A stretch of DNA of 64,000 nucleotides from the NCBI GenBank assembly GCA_000231825.2, contig JH720334.1, positions 79,018 through 143,017 on the forward strand, in the 5' to 3' direction. This DNA comes from Tetrahymena elliotti 4EA. Lineage: Eukaryota > Ciliophora > Oligohymenophorea > Hymenostomatida > Tetrahymenidae. The position numbers were made by a program, and so were the translations under genes. Below the pieces are notes generated by a model. The model worked only from the letters and a program-made list of their open reading frames with translations, made no database searches and had not been told where the DNA came from. Positions 1-11,289 of this stretch are shown here, one piece after another; within the stretch, counting starts at the first letter, position 1, and the number at the start of each line of letters is the position of its first letter.

Positions 1-13
1 ATGTGAATTTGAC

Positions 14-1688
14 TCAGTTCTTAATCTTTCTGTAATCGTCAGAAGTGCTACTTTCTCTAGTAGCCCCTTTGTTTTTATAATTTCTATATTGAAAGATTCC
101 TCCACAAATTTTCAAAATTATTATTGAAGCTAAATAAAAGTAGTAGTACCAAGGCTTTTATAATATTTAAAAGTAGAAATTATATATTTTAAAATCATTT
201 TAATGAATTTACGAAGCTCCAATCACCATTTTTAACCTATTGAGAGACAGTGAGTTCATTAGGAAATCCACCTTTTCATAAATTTTAATTGTAGTCTTTT
301 TTTAAAAATTGATAAATTACCTGGATAGAGAGATATTCCTCTGACAATCATGTAAGCTCCTACCAAAGAAGATGCTAGAATAAGGATATAGCTAGTTTAA
401 TAATTGAAATACTCATAAAATCAACTATAATTTGTTTAATTTATCTTTACTTTCTGATGTAAAGACATAAAAAGCCAAAAATCATTGAGCAAAGTCCAAC
501 TTCTATCCATAAAACTAACTAAAAATATTTATAATTTTAAACAGTTTAGTTCTATGATTTATAATTTTAACTTAATTACTTTATTCGAGCTAGCGAAATG
601 GAAAGTGTTAAAAATAATAAAAGCTAAAAATGTTCCTGCAAGAGCACCTAAACTGAAAATACCTGCTCTTTCTACTTTAAAGGCAAAAATAGCACCAACT
701 ATTCCAACAAGGACACTTACAATAATAGCAGTCCAGTTTAAACCATCTGAAGAGTCAGGTTTAAGGAAGGCTTCAAAGATGATCTATTTAATTATGAAAA
801 ATATTGATTCAAAAATAACATTTCATATTTCTATTACAAAGCTTAGCAAGAAACCTAATGTGAACCCGGTCAGAAATAGAGTAAATTTTATAAATTTAAG
901 ACCAAAAAAGCATAAGAAAAAGCCTACAACAATTAAAAATATTGTGCCAACCCATTTATTGTCATTCATAAAATTCCATATACTTGAATAGTCTACTGTT
1001 GGGCATCCTTTTTTAAAATATGTATTGTTATGTTATGACTGATTGATTAAAATAATGTTAAATTTAATATACCTGCTTTTGAGGAAATAGTTAAGGTATA
1101 AACTCCATTTTATATTGTTAAACCTTATGTGTTGAATGTATTTACAGAGCTATCGCATACAACTTTCAAATTGAATTATTATTCTACTCCATTTACTGTC
1201 TATCCACTTTCAAATTTGACAATAATACCTTTAGAGTGATTATCGCTATCTATTAAATATAAATAAGAATTATGGTTGAGATTAGAGACACTTTCAATCA
1301 AGAATATTCATTATAATTTATTTAATAATTCTAGTTTTATTTACCTATGAAATCAAAATCAGAAGAGTTAAACTCATCATTTCCAGTCAAATAAGAACAA
1401 CCTTATAAATTATAGAATGTAGCGTATGTTTTACTTTAACCACATGTTTATGAACTTAAGTAGTTATCATTACAAATACTCCAATAGAGGGTACCTGTAG
1501 CTTCTTATTAGTTGTTAGGTCTATGATTTGTTGGAGATTAAAATTGAATTTGTAAATTAATTTTACTAGGAATTTTAAAGAGGACTAAAATCATATAAAG
1601 ATCCTTCAGTAAGTTTGGTGCATGATGAAGCTTAAGCAATTTAGATTATAACTAAAATACTTAAGGCAAAAATCCATTTTTGTTTCAT
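14..1688 (-). CDS. Signal peptide + MRH-like domain + TM7S3/TM198-like membrane protein
   Basis: Read with TAA/TAG as Gln. The start at 1688 gives a classic signal peptide (MKQKWIFALSILVIIQIAQA) followed by an extracytoplasmic segment with the MRH-type opening CTKL...YDFSPL and, after a 46-nt intron (1521-1566, phases close), YWSICND...TCGQSKTYATF. MRH domains bind mannose-type glycans in receptors and ER lectins. Downstream exons (about 1009-850, 770-590, 420-320) encode strongly hydrophobic segments, including WVGTIFLIVVGFFLCFFGLKF and a G-rich LVGIVGAIFAFKVERAGIF stretch. These match the TM7S3/TM198-like (DUF4203) membrane family. The last exon ends ...DDYRKIKN at TGA 14-16. Several introns between exons were placed only approximately. 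Likely a type I-entry multipass protein of the endomembrane or surface. The MRH assignment rests on Cys and aromatic spacing; the membrane family is better supported. Confidence 0.72.
1521..1566 (-). other. 46-nt intron in the MRH/TM198-like gene
   Basis: GTAAAATT...ATCATAG. Removing it restores the frame between the YDFSPL and YWSICND halves of the domain. This is the only reading that keeps both halves open without TGA. Confidence 0.7.
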
Positions 1689-3716
1689 TTATCACAGAAA
1701 GAGTTAAGTCTTAGATCTATTTCTTATTATAAATATTTATATGGTATTATTAATTAATTATTTAATATTATTGTTCACAAGTAAAAAATTAGTATTAACT
1801 TACAATAATCAATCTTAAAATATACTTTATATTATTAATATGAAAATTCATCATCTAATTTTTCAAAAACTCGATTTAATTTACAAATATTTGATTTTCT
1901 AAATTCTAACTCTTACTTTTCTTCAATTTTTGTAAACTATTTATTATTTCACAAACCACAAATACAAATCAACATAAATTTTTTATTTTTCAAGGATTTT
2001 AAAATGCAAATGATGCTAGTTCTACAAAAATAATAATTGAAAGCAAATATAACTTTAAAATCAATTCTTATCTTGCATTATGAAATAAATTTTATCTTAT
2101 TAAAGATCAGTCTAAAGCAATTAAAATTTAGGTATAAAATTATATACTGGGTATATTGAGTATTTACTCATTTTCAGCTATTTAAGCTCTAAAAAAAAAG
2201 TTAATAAAGCTATTAATAGTAATATTAAAATTTACATTCAAAGGTTTTTAACAAGCTTCTCTGTGTTATTTTATCTCGTAAATTTCTTTTTTATTCAAAA
2301 AAAACAAAACATTTCTGTTTTTTAGTTCAAAAAAAAAAAATTTTTTTGAAAAATAACCAAGATCAAATAAGTATTTAAATTCAAGAGTTTTGAGTTGATC
2401 CTTTTTAGATAATTAAAAAATGATCATCTTTATTTTAATCAAGAATAATTCTAAAAAAATCAATTATAAATTTTTGATGAATAATTTTTTTAAAATCTAA
2501 TTCATTAAAATAAAATAATTTTAAATTAATTATCTAACTCTGATAAGCAGAGAAGCTCATACTCATTTTCAAAATCTAAATAAAAATTATTTAAGTAATA
2601 AATTTAATTGAGAAGTATTATTTAAAAGCTATTAGAAATCTGAAAGCAATCTTTAATAAATTAAGAAATATAAAAATAATCTATTAAAAAAATTAAGAAT
2701 ATGAGTTAATGATTACTTTTAACATTTTTAATAAAAATTTAGGAAAATATTAGAAATAATGATAAAATCTATTATTAATATCTCTTCTATCAGAAATATC
2801 TTAACATATTACAAAGCATAAAATTTAAATTACCAATAAAAAGGAAAAAAATTGCTTATACTCAAAACTGTAAAAAATTATAATTTATGATATTCTTTTT
2901 AGATTTTTTTAATTAATGAATGAGTATTTAAAAAAGTAATTTTAACAAATTATAGAACTTTTGAAATTGCTGTATGATATATAAGGATATTAGCTCTTCA
3001 TTTCATATTTGTTCTTTCAAGATTTTTATTTTTCATCAAAAATTCTCAAAAATAAAAAGTTATTTAACGTTTATCTTTCAAAAATGAATGATAGCAATTA
3101 ATTTAAAGCTTTTGAATGATTAAATTAGATTTAATTAGTATAATTGAATATAAAATAACCATTTTATAAATCATCCTATTGATGAACAATTAATTGATTT
3201 TAATATCCAGAAAAAAAAATATGACATTAAAATTATTTGTTAAAAATTATGATCACTTAAATGTATTTTTATTTAAGTTCTGATTGTTAAGATAAGAATT
3301 ACAATTATTGACAAATAATTTTTTATCTCCCAAAATAATAATGGAAAATTTATTTTAGATTTTTAATTTTATCTTCAAATTTTTCAAGTATATGAAACAT
3401 AAGCAGAATAATCAGTATCCTCTAAAATACATATTTATACTTCAAGAGCAGTTAGAAATGCATCAATGCCTTACTTATTTTTTCTTAAAATAAAATTAAT
3501 TATTAAGTTTGTATTTTCTAAGCCAATTAAAAAAATTAATTTTTCTTTTTCAAAAAAATAAAATGTGTTTGTAATGTTTTCACAACCCATCTTTAGTTTA
3601 TATCAAAAAAGGTAAATTATCTTTAAATCAAGAAAATTTGTTTGCTTTTTTATTTAAATTTTTTTTAAATGATTAAGAATAAAGAAATTATTAAAAACTG
3701 TTTTTCAATAAACAAG
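1689..3716. other. AT-rich intergenic region, no gene seen
   Basis: Runs of A and T with frequent TGA in every frame. It contains the upstream region of the minus-strand MRH/TM198 gene near 1690-1850. I see no tRNA, repeat array or coding run. Confidence 0.6.
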
Positions 3717-3992
3717 GAGGTTTAACATTAAATAATTGTAAATTATATTAGTTTTTACTTATGTTAAACTATTATGTTAGACAGATTTAGATAAATAGAA
3801 TATTTGTGGAAATGAGATTTTTGAAGAAATAATTCTAAACAAAGAATTGAGAAAGTAAAGCTCAAGTATGTTATTTGCTAGAAGATTAAATGCTGTGTAA
3901 GTAGAAAAATATTTACTAAAATAAGAAATTTAAAATTAAATTTTTTGTTTAGTTTATTTTTGTGCAATCTCTTTAAGGTTGGTTATGTATGA
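3717..3992 (+). CDS. Possible small gene, start not identified
   Basis: A TGA-free frame reads LVFTYVKLLCQTDLDKQ, then ICGNEIFEEIILNKELRKQS and SSMLFARRLNAV. That is a hydrophobic leader-like stretch followed by a charged, protein-like stretch. A good donor (GTAAGT, 3897) and acceptor (TTTGTTTAG, 3952) follow, and the frame would end at TGA 3990-3992. No in-frame ATG is visible, so either an upstream exon is missed or this is a fragment. Function not recognised. In a genome with one stop codon, open runs of this length also occur by chance. Confidence 0.22.
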
Positions 3993-4207
3993 TACAAAAT
4001 GATTCATTCATTCGTCTTTTTTAAACATTCGAAAATAGATTAGAAATTTAATGGGCATATTAAAACACAATTATTTTTAAGTACAAATTGAAATTCATTC
4101 TTAATCAATTATTTATTTGTTTATTGAATTAATATTTTACTATTTATACATTTTTAAATAAATAAAAGGAAAGCAATAATTATTCCTAATTTCTTTTTCA
4201 AAGTAAA

Positions 4208-7077
4208 ATGGATCTCAAATAAAGCTCTAATATCATGAACACCGATAAAGATAACAAGAAAATAAACATCAAAGAGATCTAAAAAATTAATGGATTTACT
4301 TAAAAAATTAACATACAACAAATCCTCTCATATATTGTAGTGGGATGTCTCTTTCTTGTATTTACATTTTGCATTTTGCCTACTCTATCATTAGCTGTTT
4401 AGGTAAATTTTATAAAGTATTTTCTTAAACTGATAAAGTTAATTTTCTTCTAGAGTATTTCCTCTTACTTTTAAAATACTATCATAAAAATATGTTATCA
4501 TATAACTATTTAATTTCGTAGTTTAATATGTCATATTTCTTAGGAAATTCTTCCACTTTCTTCTGCTATCTATCTAAAAAAAATATTGATTTATTGACTT
4601 TCCTAAAAAAACCTTTGAATTAAAATTCTAATTAAATTAATATATAGATTATTTCTGGAATTCTTTATTATGGATCATTTATTGCCATGTTTATTTTGGG
4701 ATATATATGCACTAATTTTGATCCTACAGACTAATATGTTATTAAAGAAAAGACTGCTAAACTTAATAAGTAATTAATTCTAACTTTGTTATTGTATAAT
4801 TTATTCTAAAAGAGATAACACTTAGGTATTATTAGTCCATCTAAATAGAACATAAGATGATATTAACCAATTAATATCCTATTACATTTAGCAGTTTATT
4901 AACTTATTTAATTTATAAAAAGTCTTGACTATGATGTATCAGATTTGGATTTTTACTGTGTCAACTGCAAAACTCATGTTTCAAGTGAAAGCAAACATTG
5001 TAAAGCCTGTAACAGGTATAGAACTATTTAAAAAAGTTAGTTCATGAATTTATAAAAAAAGATAGAGAAAATTTTAACTATTACTATCTGAAAACAATTC
5101 ATATAATATTCAAGCGATATAAAAATAATAGTTAATATTATTCTATTTATTTAAAAAGATGCGTAGAGAACTTTGATCATCACTGTAAATGGTTGAATAA
5201 TTGTGTGGGTTAAGTAAATTACTCTCTCTTCTTCAAGCTCATAACAACTCTACTGATTCATATTATTATCTTCACCATCTTTATCTGTATATCTTTATTT
5301 AAATACTATTTTTAAAATGATGATGAGCCTTCTATTTCTAAGGACCTCTTCTTTACTTTCTCAAATGATTCTTCCGTTACTGTTAATGTTTTTGAAATAC
5401 TCTTATGGATCTTTTTAATTGTTGGCGTTCTTGTAGGATTTTTTGATGGAAATTTAGTTTTGTTCCATATTTACCTCCAAAAAAAGAATTTATCGACCTA
5501 TTAATACATCTTAAACTCCAGAGAAAAGGTAATTTTTTTTGATTTTTTGAAAAGCCTTATTATATAGAAAGAGTAACAAAGTAACAAATAACAATTGAAT
5601 GAAATAATTTACATTAAATAATTTTAATTTTCTAAATATTTTATTTTTAAAAGAAATAAATGGAATAAAGCAAGAGATAATAGATGTAAGAAATGAGATT
5701 GAGAGAAAAGGAAGAGCAAAAGAAATTAAAAGAAGAAAAAAAATAAAAAGATTTATAAAATTTTAACACTAGTTTACCTGCTTAACAAACCCCGGCAAAT
5801 ACGACACAAAATCAAAATAATATTAAAAATACCCATGCAACAAATTTAAGATAGATTACTCAATCTTCTTACATATATACCCCCTAACCAAATAATAATA
5901 ATAACAATAATAACAGCATCAATTTTTAAAATTAAAATATCATAATAAATGAGGATAAAAATGGAAATAATCTAGTTAGTAGATAAGATAGTATGGAAAC
6001 TCACTCTCAAAGAACTAATCCATTCGAATTTGCTGATTAAAAAAGAGGTTTTGCAACAAAGGGAAACTCTATAAATTCTTAATTTAGTCTAAAGAAAAAT
6101 AATAAAACTGGATTTTGGTAAATTGCTTGATTGATTGTTTTATATTAAATTTTATATATTACATAGGGCTAAAGTTTGCTGCTGTTTTAAATCATAAAAA
6201 AGCGAAGCTAAAATAGGAGCAATTGGATTAACTAAAATTGATGAATAATCAGAATTCATGGAGGAAAAAGAAGATTAAAAAGATGATAACTTTGCAGTGA
6301 TTGATGTAATCAAACAATTTATTTGATTATTAATATGATGAAAAACTTATTTTTTAATAGGAAATGAATTAAAGAGGTATCTGCTAAACTGTGGATATCA
6401 TGGATGACATACAAAAAATGAAAAACCCATATTCCGAGAGATAATTGAATTTTGAAATAGATAATAATGAAATATATATTAATTAAGCTGTTCAAGTCCT
6501 TCAAGCTAATAAAAAAATTCTTAATAAAAGTATTAACATTAATGAAAATAATAATCAAAATTAAAGACCTAATAAATTATAGCTGGAAAGATTTGCTACT
6601 GAAGAATAAAGTTTAAAATAATTACCTCATGAAGGAGGGTTTTAGTCTAATCAAGATGAGCAAACCAACAGCAATAATAGAAGTACCAAAAATTAAAAAA
6701 TTGGTTTTAAATTTGAAAATCAAATAGATTTAAAATATCCTAAATCAGGTCTTGATATTGTAAGTGTAAACTTGACCTAAAAATCAGATAGTTCTCCTGT
6801 AAAGAAGAGTGAAGCTGATAAAATTAATAAAAATAGCTCTGCTCTCACTGAATAAAAAAGATAGCATATACCTCCTAATATAATTTACCTTAGATCTGGT
6901 TCTAAAAGTAGTTTGAAAAGCAATTAGTAGAGCAGTAATGGAGAAGTTTAAGAGATTAAAACTGAAGACAAACATAATTCATTACCTCCAAGCTAAATTT
7001 AAGTATCAAATATAATAAACATGTAACCCGTTTAAATAAAATAAAACTAACCATCAGAAAATGAAATCAACTTATGA
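4208..7077 (+). CDS. DHHC-type palmitoyltransferase
   Basis: Protein S-acyltransferase that palmitoylates cysteines of membrane-associated proteins. Exon 1 (4208-4402) begins MDLKQSSN and carries a first membrane segment (ILSYIVVGCLFLVFTFCILP). Further on come a second hydrophobic segment (GILYYGSFIAMFILGYICT), then the Cys-rich domain DFYCVNCKTHVSSESKHCKAC and the catalytic FDHHCKWLNNCVG near 5173-5210. Two more membrane segments follow (LLIHIIIFTIFICISLF; EILLWIFLIVGVLVGFFDG). The long C-terminal tail is Gln/Asn/Lys-rich and probably cytosolic. It crosses introns 6118-6166 and 6306-6360, whose phases close exactly, and runs through exon 6361-7077 to TGA. Membrane topology and motif are typical of the family, but the tail of more than 400 residues is long. 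The exact splice sites between 4403 and 5650 were not all resolved. Confidence 0.9.
6118..6166 (+). other. 49-nt intron in the DHHC gene
   Basis: GTAAATTGC...TTACATAG. Exon joining TTTTG|GGCT keeps the frame and yields a Cys-rich FWAKVCCCFKSQ segment. Confidence 0.75.
6306..6360 (+). other. 55-nt intron in the DHHC gene
   Basis: GTAATC...TTTTTTAATAG. It contains an in-frame TGA, so it must be removed. The next exon, 6361-7077, is 239 codons including the stop. Confidence 0.75.
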
Positions 7078-7713
7078 AAGAAACTAAACCAAAATCTAAA
7101 ATAAAAAACAAGAAATCAACTCAAACAATAAAATTAATATTGTGAGTGGTTGATTTTTATATAAATTTATTACTTATTAAATATTTATTTAAATATGTAT
7201 ATCATTTATTTCTAACTGTCTTTACTTCTTATTAAATATTCAATACCTTTCTATTATCTATTTTCTTTCTGTCATCAAAATAGATTGATCGAATCAGGGT
7301 TTCTATTTATTCTATCTAAATTGATGAATCCTTTCTATTCTCTAGAAAAATTGTTATTTTTACTTTCTATTTTCTATAAGATATTTTTACTATTAATTAA
7401 CAAAAAAGGTTGATTGATACATTTACTATTTTTTTTCTATAAATTTTGATATTTGTGTAGTCTATCATCCATAGTAATTCAAGCTGTTACTCAATAACTA
7501 TTTGAAAATTTTAGATGAAATAAATTTAATTTAAAAGTTCATGTTTTTATTAAAATATTTTTTTTATTGGCTTGATTTTAGAACAACATGATTTATTATT
7601 TATATAATACAAGTAAATATTATCTACACTAAAAAGAAATAAATTAAAATTTTATTTTATTTATGAAATCTATATATTCCTAATAAAATATTACTATATT
7701 GTTGTTTACACAT
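7078..7713. other. Convergent intergenic region
   Basis: AT-rich spacer between the 3' ends of the DHHC gene (+) and the hydrolase gene (-). It has many short T and TATTT runs, probably 3' UTRs. No gene seen. Confidence 0.6.
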
Positions 7714-9545
7714 TCATTATTTGATTGTGGTTATTGAAGCTGCAGAAATGTTAGATTATTTATATTATTATAATTATTTTTATTCGTTTGGAGCATTAAA
7801 AAACTAAGGAGGAATTACTATTTTTTGTTTTTGAATTACTAACTTTGCTTAGCAGAAAAAGGTTTTTATAGGTAGTATAAGATCATTAGACATACTAAAT
7901 TCGTTATGTGTCATTTATGGAGATAAATGTATTAGAGATCTATCTTTCACTTGTTCCATAAGTTCTAGAGAATGTGTATAAGGTATCAGTTTGTCCATTT
8001 TTCCATGAATGAATAATATTGGACATTTCGAATGCTTAATATAGTCAATATTTCTAAATCTCTCAGCCACTAAATATTAAATCAAATTTCCTGCTAAATG
8101 TTTCACAACATTTCTTATTGAAGTATAAGGACACATTAATATTAATCCCCCTATTTAATATTTATAAAATGAATTTTGAATAAATCTATTAAAATTAATA
8201 TTGTGGTAGATCATGAAATTCTATGATATAATTTATTAATAATGCATTTATTAGTCATTTATATAAATAAATTTATTTTTTGTCAAATTTTATTAAAAAT
8301 GATTTCACAAAACACTCAAATTGCTTTGATATTTTGAAAAAAGGAATGTGGTTGAATTTATAAATTTAACCATTGAGATAGAAATTAATTGTAGTGCTCT
8401 TTGCTAATTAAACAGTTTTTGTTTAGCTGACTTTCTTTAGAGAAAAGTTAAAATTTCTATTTAAAATTTTCAGCTACACATTTAAATATATTAATTGTTG
8501 ATTGAAATTAAAATGGAAAAAATGAAGTTAAGATAAATTAAAAAATTAGAAATTCATGATGAAAAACCATCAATTTACCTATATTTCTTGTTCCTGCTAA
8601 ATAGCATGCAGGCCCACTTCCAATAGATCTGCCAAATACAATAATATTTTAACTTTAAACTTTTAAATGAGTTCTAACGAACTCGTATATAGAATCTGCA
8701 TCTTATAAAATTTAATCAGAATTAGGACTACCTTTGTAAAGGCCATATCCTGGATACTCAACAGCAAGAACATTGACTCTAATATATCTTCTTAAATTAG
8801 ATGCAAAGTCATAGCTGTAGCCTAAATCCTCTGCATTTCCATGAAAATATATTAATAATTTATCGCTACCTTCAAAATATGGTAAATATAAACAAGGTAT
8901 GCTAGTAGAAGTCGCGTTTTTTAAAGAGGGACCAAATTCAGCTGCCTTACGTAGGGGTGAGCTGATTTAAAGCTCTTTCATAGACTAATGCTTTTTGTTA
9001 GATCTAATAGGTGAATGCAAATTCTATATTGGCTCATCAAACTTCTATTTAGACTCCCTTGCGGTTTAGGGGAATTGTTGAAGTTGAGGTTTATTTTCTT
9101 ATTCATCAAAGCTATCACTAAAATATTAAAATTTTTTATTTGAATGCTAATGAGAGGGTGTTAGCTCCTTTTTTATAGGTGATTTAGATTAGTAATTCTA
9201 ATTAGAGTCACATAAAATATTCCTATCAGTTAGAGTTTTATGAAAAGTAGAGTTTTAATTTTTAGTTTCCCCTTAAATACAAGACATTGATCTATTCGCA
9301 TTTCTATGATTCTACTAAACTTCAATTTCATTTTCTTTATCAATCAGGCCAGTCATGCAAGAAGAAAAAGGCCCGCTTTTTTTCTACTATTACTCATTTT
9401 CTTTTGTAATAAGTTGCTCCTTCTTAATGTTTTATTCATGGTAAATTGGGGTGTTAATAGCATGAGACTCTACCCAAATTATATTCCTTGACTCTTTAGT
9501 GTAAGAACACTTTGGAGCTGGAAAAATAATGCTATTTAATTCCAT
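7714..9545 (-). CDS. Alpha/beta hydrolase, ABHD17/FAM108-like
   Basis: Two exons (8579-9545 and 7714-8150) flank a 428-nt intron; phases close exactly to 467 residues. Residues 1-200 are a polar Gln/Ser/Lys-rich extension without obvious domain, including a CMTG cysteine. The hydrolase domain starts near LLIYFHGNAEDLGYSY (oxyanion HGN motif). It continues with VEYPGYGLYKGSP and a nucleophile elbow FGRSIGSGPACYL, then the acid region ILFIHGKMDKLIPYTHS and the catalytic His in QMTHNEFS. These motifs and their order are those of ABHD17/Bem46 serine hydrolases; animal ABHD17 enzymes remove palmitate from proteins. The depalmitoylase role here is inference, helped a little by the adjacent DHHC acyltransferase. 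An ABHD17 N-terminal Cys cluster for acylation is not clearly present. Confidence 0.88.
8151..8578 (-). other. 428-nt intron in the ABHD17-like gene
   Basis: Donor ATAG|GTAAATTG and acceptor AAATAG|GGGG. Exon 1 is 967 nt and exon 2 is 437 nt, together 468 codons. The interval is stop-rich and AT-rich. Confidence 0.75.
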
Positions 9546-11289
9546 TTCGTTACTAATAAATATTAACTTTGTTTTAATATTGTTTGATAAAAATTATGAA
9601 ATTTTTTCTAATTAAAATTTAAGTTCAGAATTTTTTCAATTAAAGCATCAACCAATTATTTTCTATTTAGTTTGAGATAAATACCAACATATTTGATAAA
9701 GTTAAACGAACAAAAAAAATCAATCAATCTTGAATTAATATTCATTTATCATAAGGATAAATATTTGATTAAACGAGCATCCAATTAAATAATCTGTTCA
9801 TTTTTCAAATTAAATCTAAGGCCATTTATATATATTTTAACAACTACTTTATCAGTTTTTCTACTTTCTTGATTATTGATTTATTAAAAATTTGTCATTT
9901 AAACCTTGTTTGAATTTCAATGCAAAATAATAACTTCTAATTTTCTCTAATTTTTTTAGGGTTTTTTTTTTGGAAAAATATTTTACTTTTTTTTATTTTA
10001 ATTTTGTATAATTAGGTAATTATGAAATAATTTCTTATTTTACTATTTTTTTACTTCAAAAAACTTGAAAAATACTTTACTTTAAAACAAGAAAAAAAAT
10101 GATTGTAAATTCCTAATAGGAATTATTTTTTTAGGAGTGTTTTTTAAATTAAACTTTTTTTTTTATTCAAATTTGAGTTATTTTTAATTTTATTTTATAT
10201 GTATGTTATGATGGAATAATGGAAAAAAAGATAAAGATAAATTAACACTAAAAATATTTTTAAATAAAATAATATAATAATACTTTGAATCATTTTTTAG
10301 ATTTACATTGTTATACTTTTAAAGGCGTTTAATCTTTTATATAAGGGAGTTAATTGATTCCATTATTTTAAAACGTTATTTGTAATTTAAGCGTTAAGTA
10401 AAAAGCAAGAGTTAGAGTTAGAAAATGAGAAAAATAAAACAAAAGTTGGGATAAAAAGATAAAAGTTAAAATTACAATATAGTGAGTGACCTTTGGATGT
10501 GACTTCAACTTTCAATCAAAATTAATAATATTATTAATCTAATCAGAGAGGAGAAAAGGTTCCTCTTTACCATAAATTTTTTTCTTAATAGATTTTAATA
10601 AATTTTTGAAAAACAAATTTGTTTGGGTGATTGATTGATTGATTGTGGAAGACTTTCTTTAAAGAATTATAATAACAATATTTTGAATGTACATTATAGT
10701 AATTGAATAAATTATAATCACAAAAATTATTTAGCTTTCAGTATTTCTTTACTTTGATTAATAATTAACAATAAAGTTTTTGTCAAACGATTTTCCAAAT
10801 AATTTGAGTATTTTTCACTTACAAAATTATTGTCTTTATTGCTTAACAACTTTTATAAATTGTTTCTTTTTGGTAAAGTTTAACAATACTGAATAACCTT
10901 TAACATTTGTTGTAAACAAGAGACACTATATTAAATTGGGATTAATAATTAACTAAATATATGAATGAAATAGATGATATTTATTTAACAAACATATGCT
11001 TATGAATGATATGGATTATTTTATGAGGTAACTTGAATGAATTTACTAAGAAATATTTGATTAATTTAAAAAGACACTCCTTGAAAAAATCAAATAATTA
11101 TTATTAGGATTACTATCAAAAATTAAAGAAATTTACTGTAAAAAACAAAAAATAAAGTGAATTTAAAGAAATAAGTGTTTTCTGATATATTGATAAAAAA
11201 TATTATTTATAACTTAACTACTCTAAACTTTAAAATAAGATCAAGCAATCTGAATCACTAACCTAAAATTTTCCTAGCACATTGTATTA
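9546..11289. other. Divergent intergenic region
   Basis: About 1.7 kb between the divergently oriented hydrolase (-) and GRAM-VASt (+) genes. It probably holds both promoters. Very AT-rich with a TGATTGATTGATTG run near 10627. I considered coding exons at 10961-11036 and upstream of 11290, but TGA breaks every joined frame. Confidence 0.55.

Noticed and set aside
485..991. 168-codon + strand ORF with a Lys/Thr-rich product
   Set aside because: It is the antisense shadow of the MRH/TM198-like gene, whose minus-strand exons encode clear membrane segments here.
10961..11289. Upstream exon for the GRAM-VASt gene starting at 10961 or 10999
   Set aside because: Joining through the AAATAAG acceptor at about 11239 brings TGA into frame immediately; the ATG at 11290 opens the correct frame.
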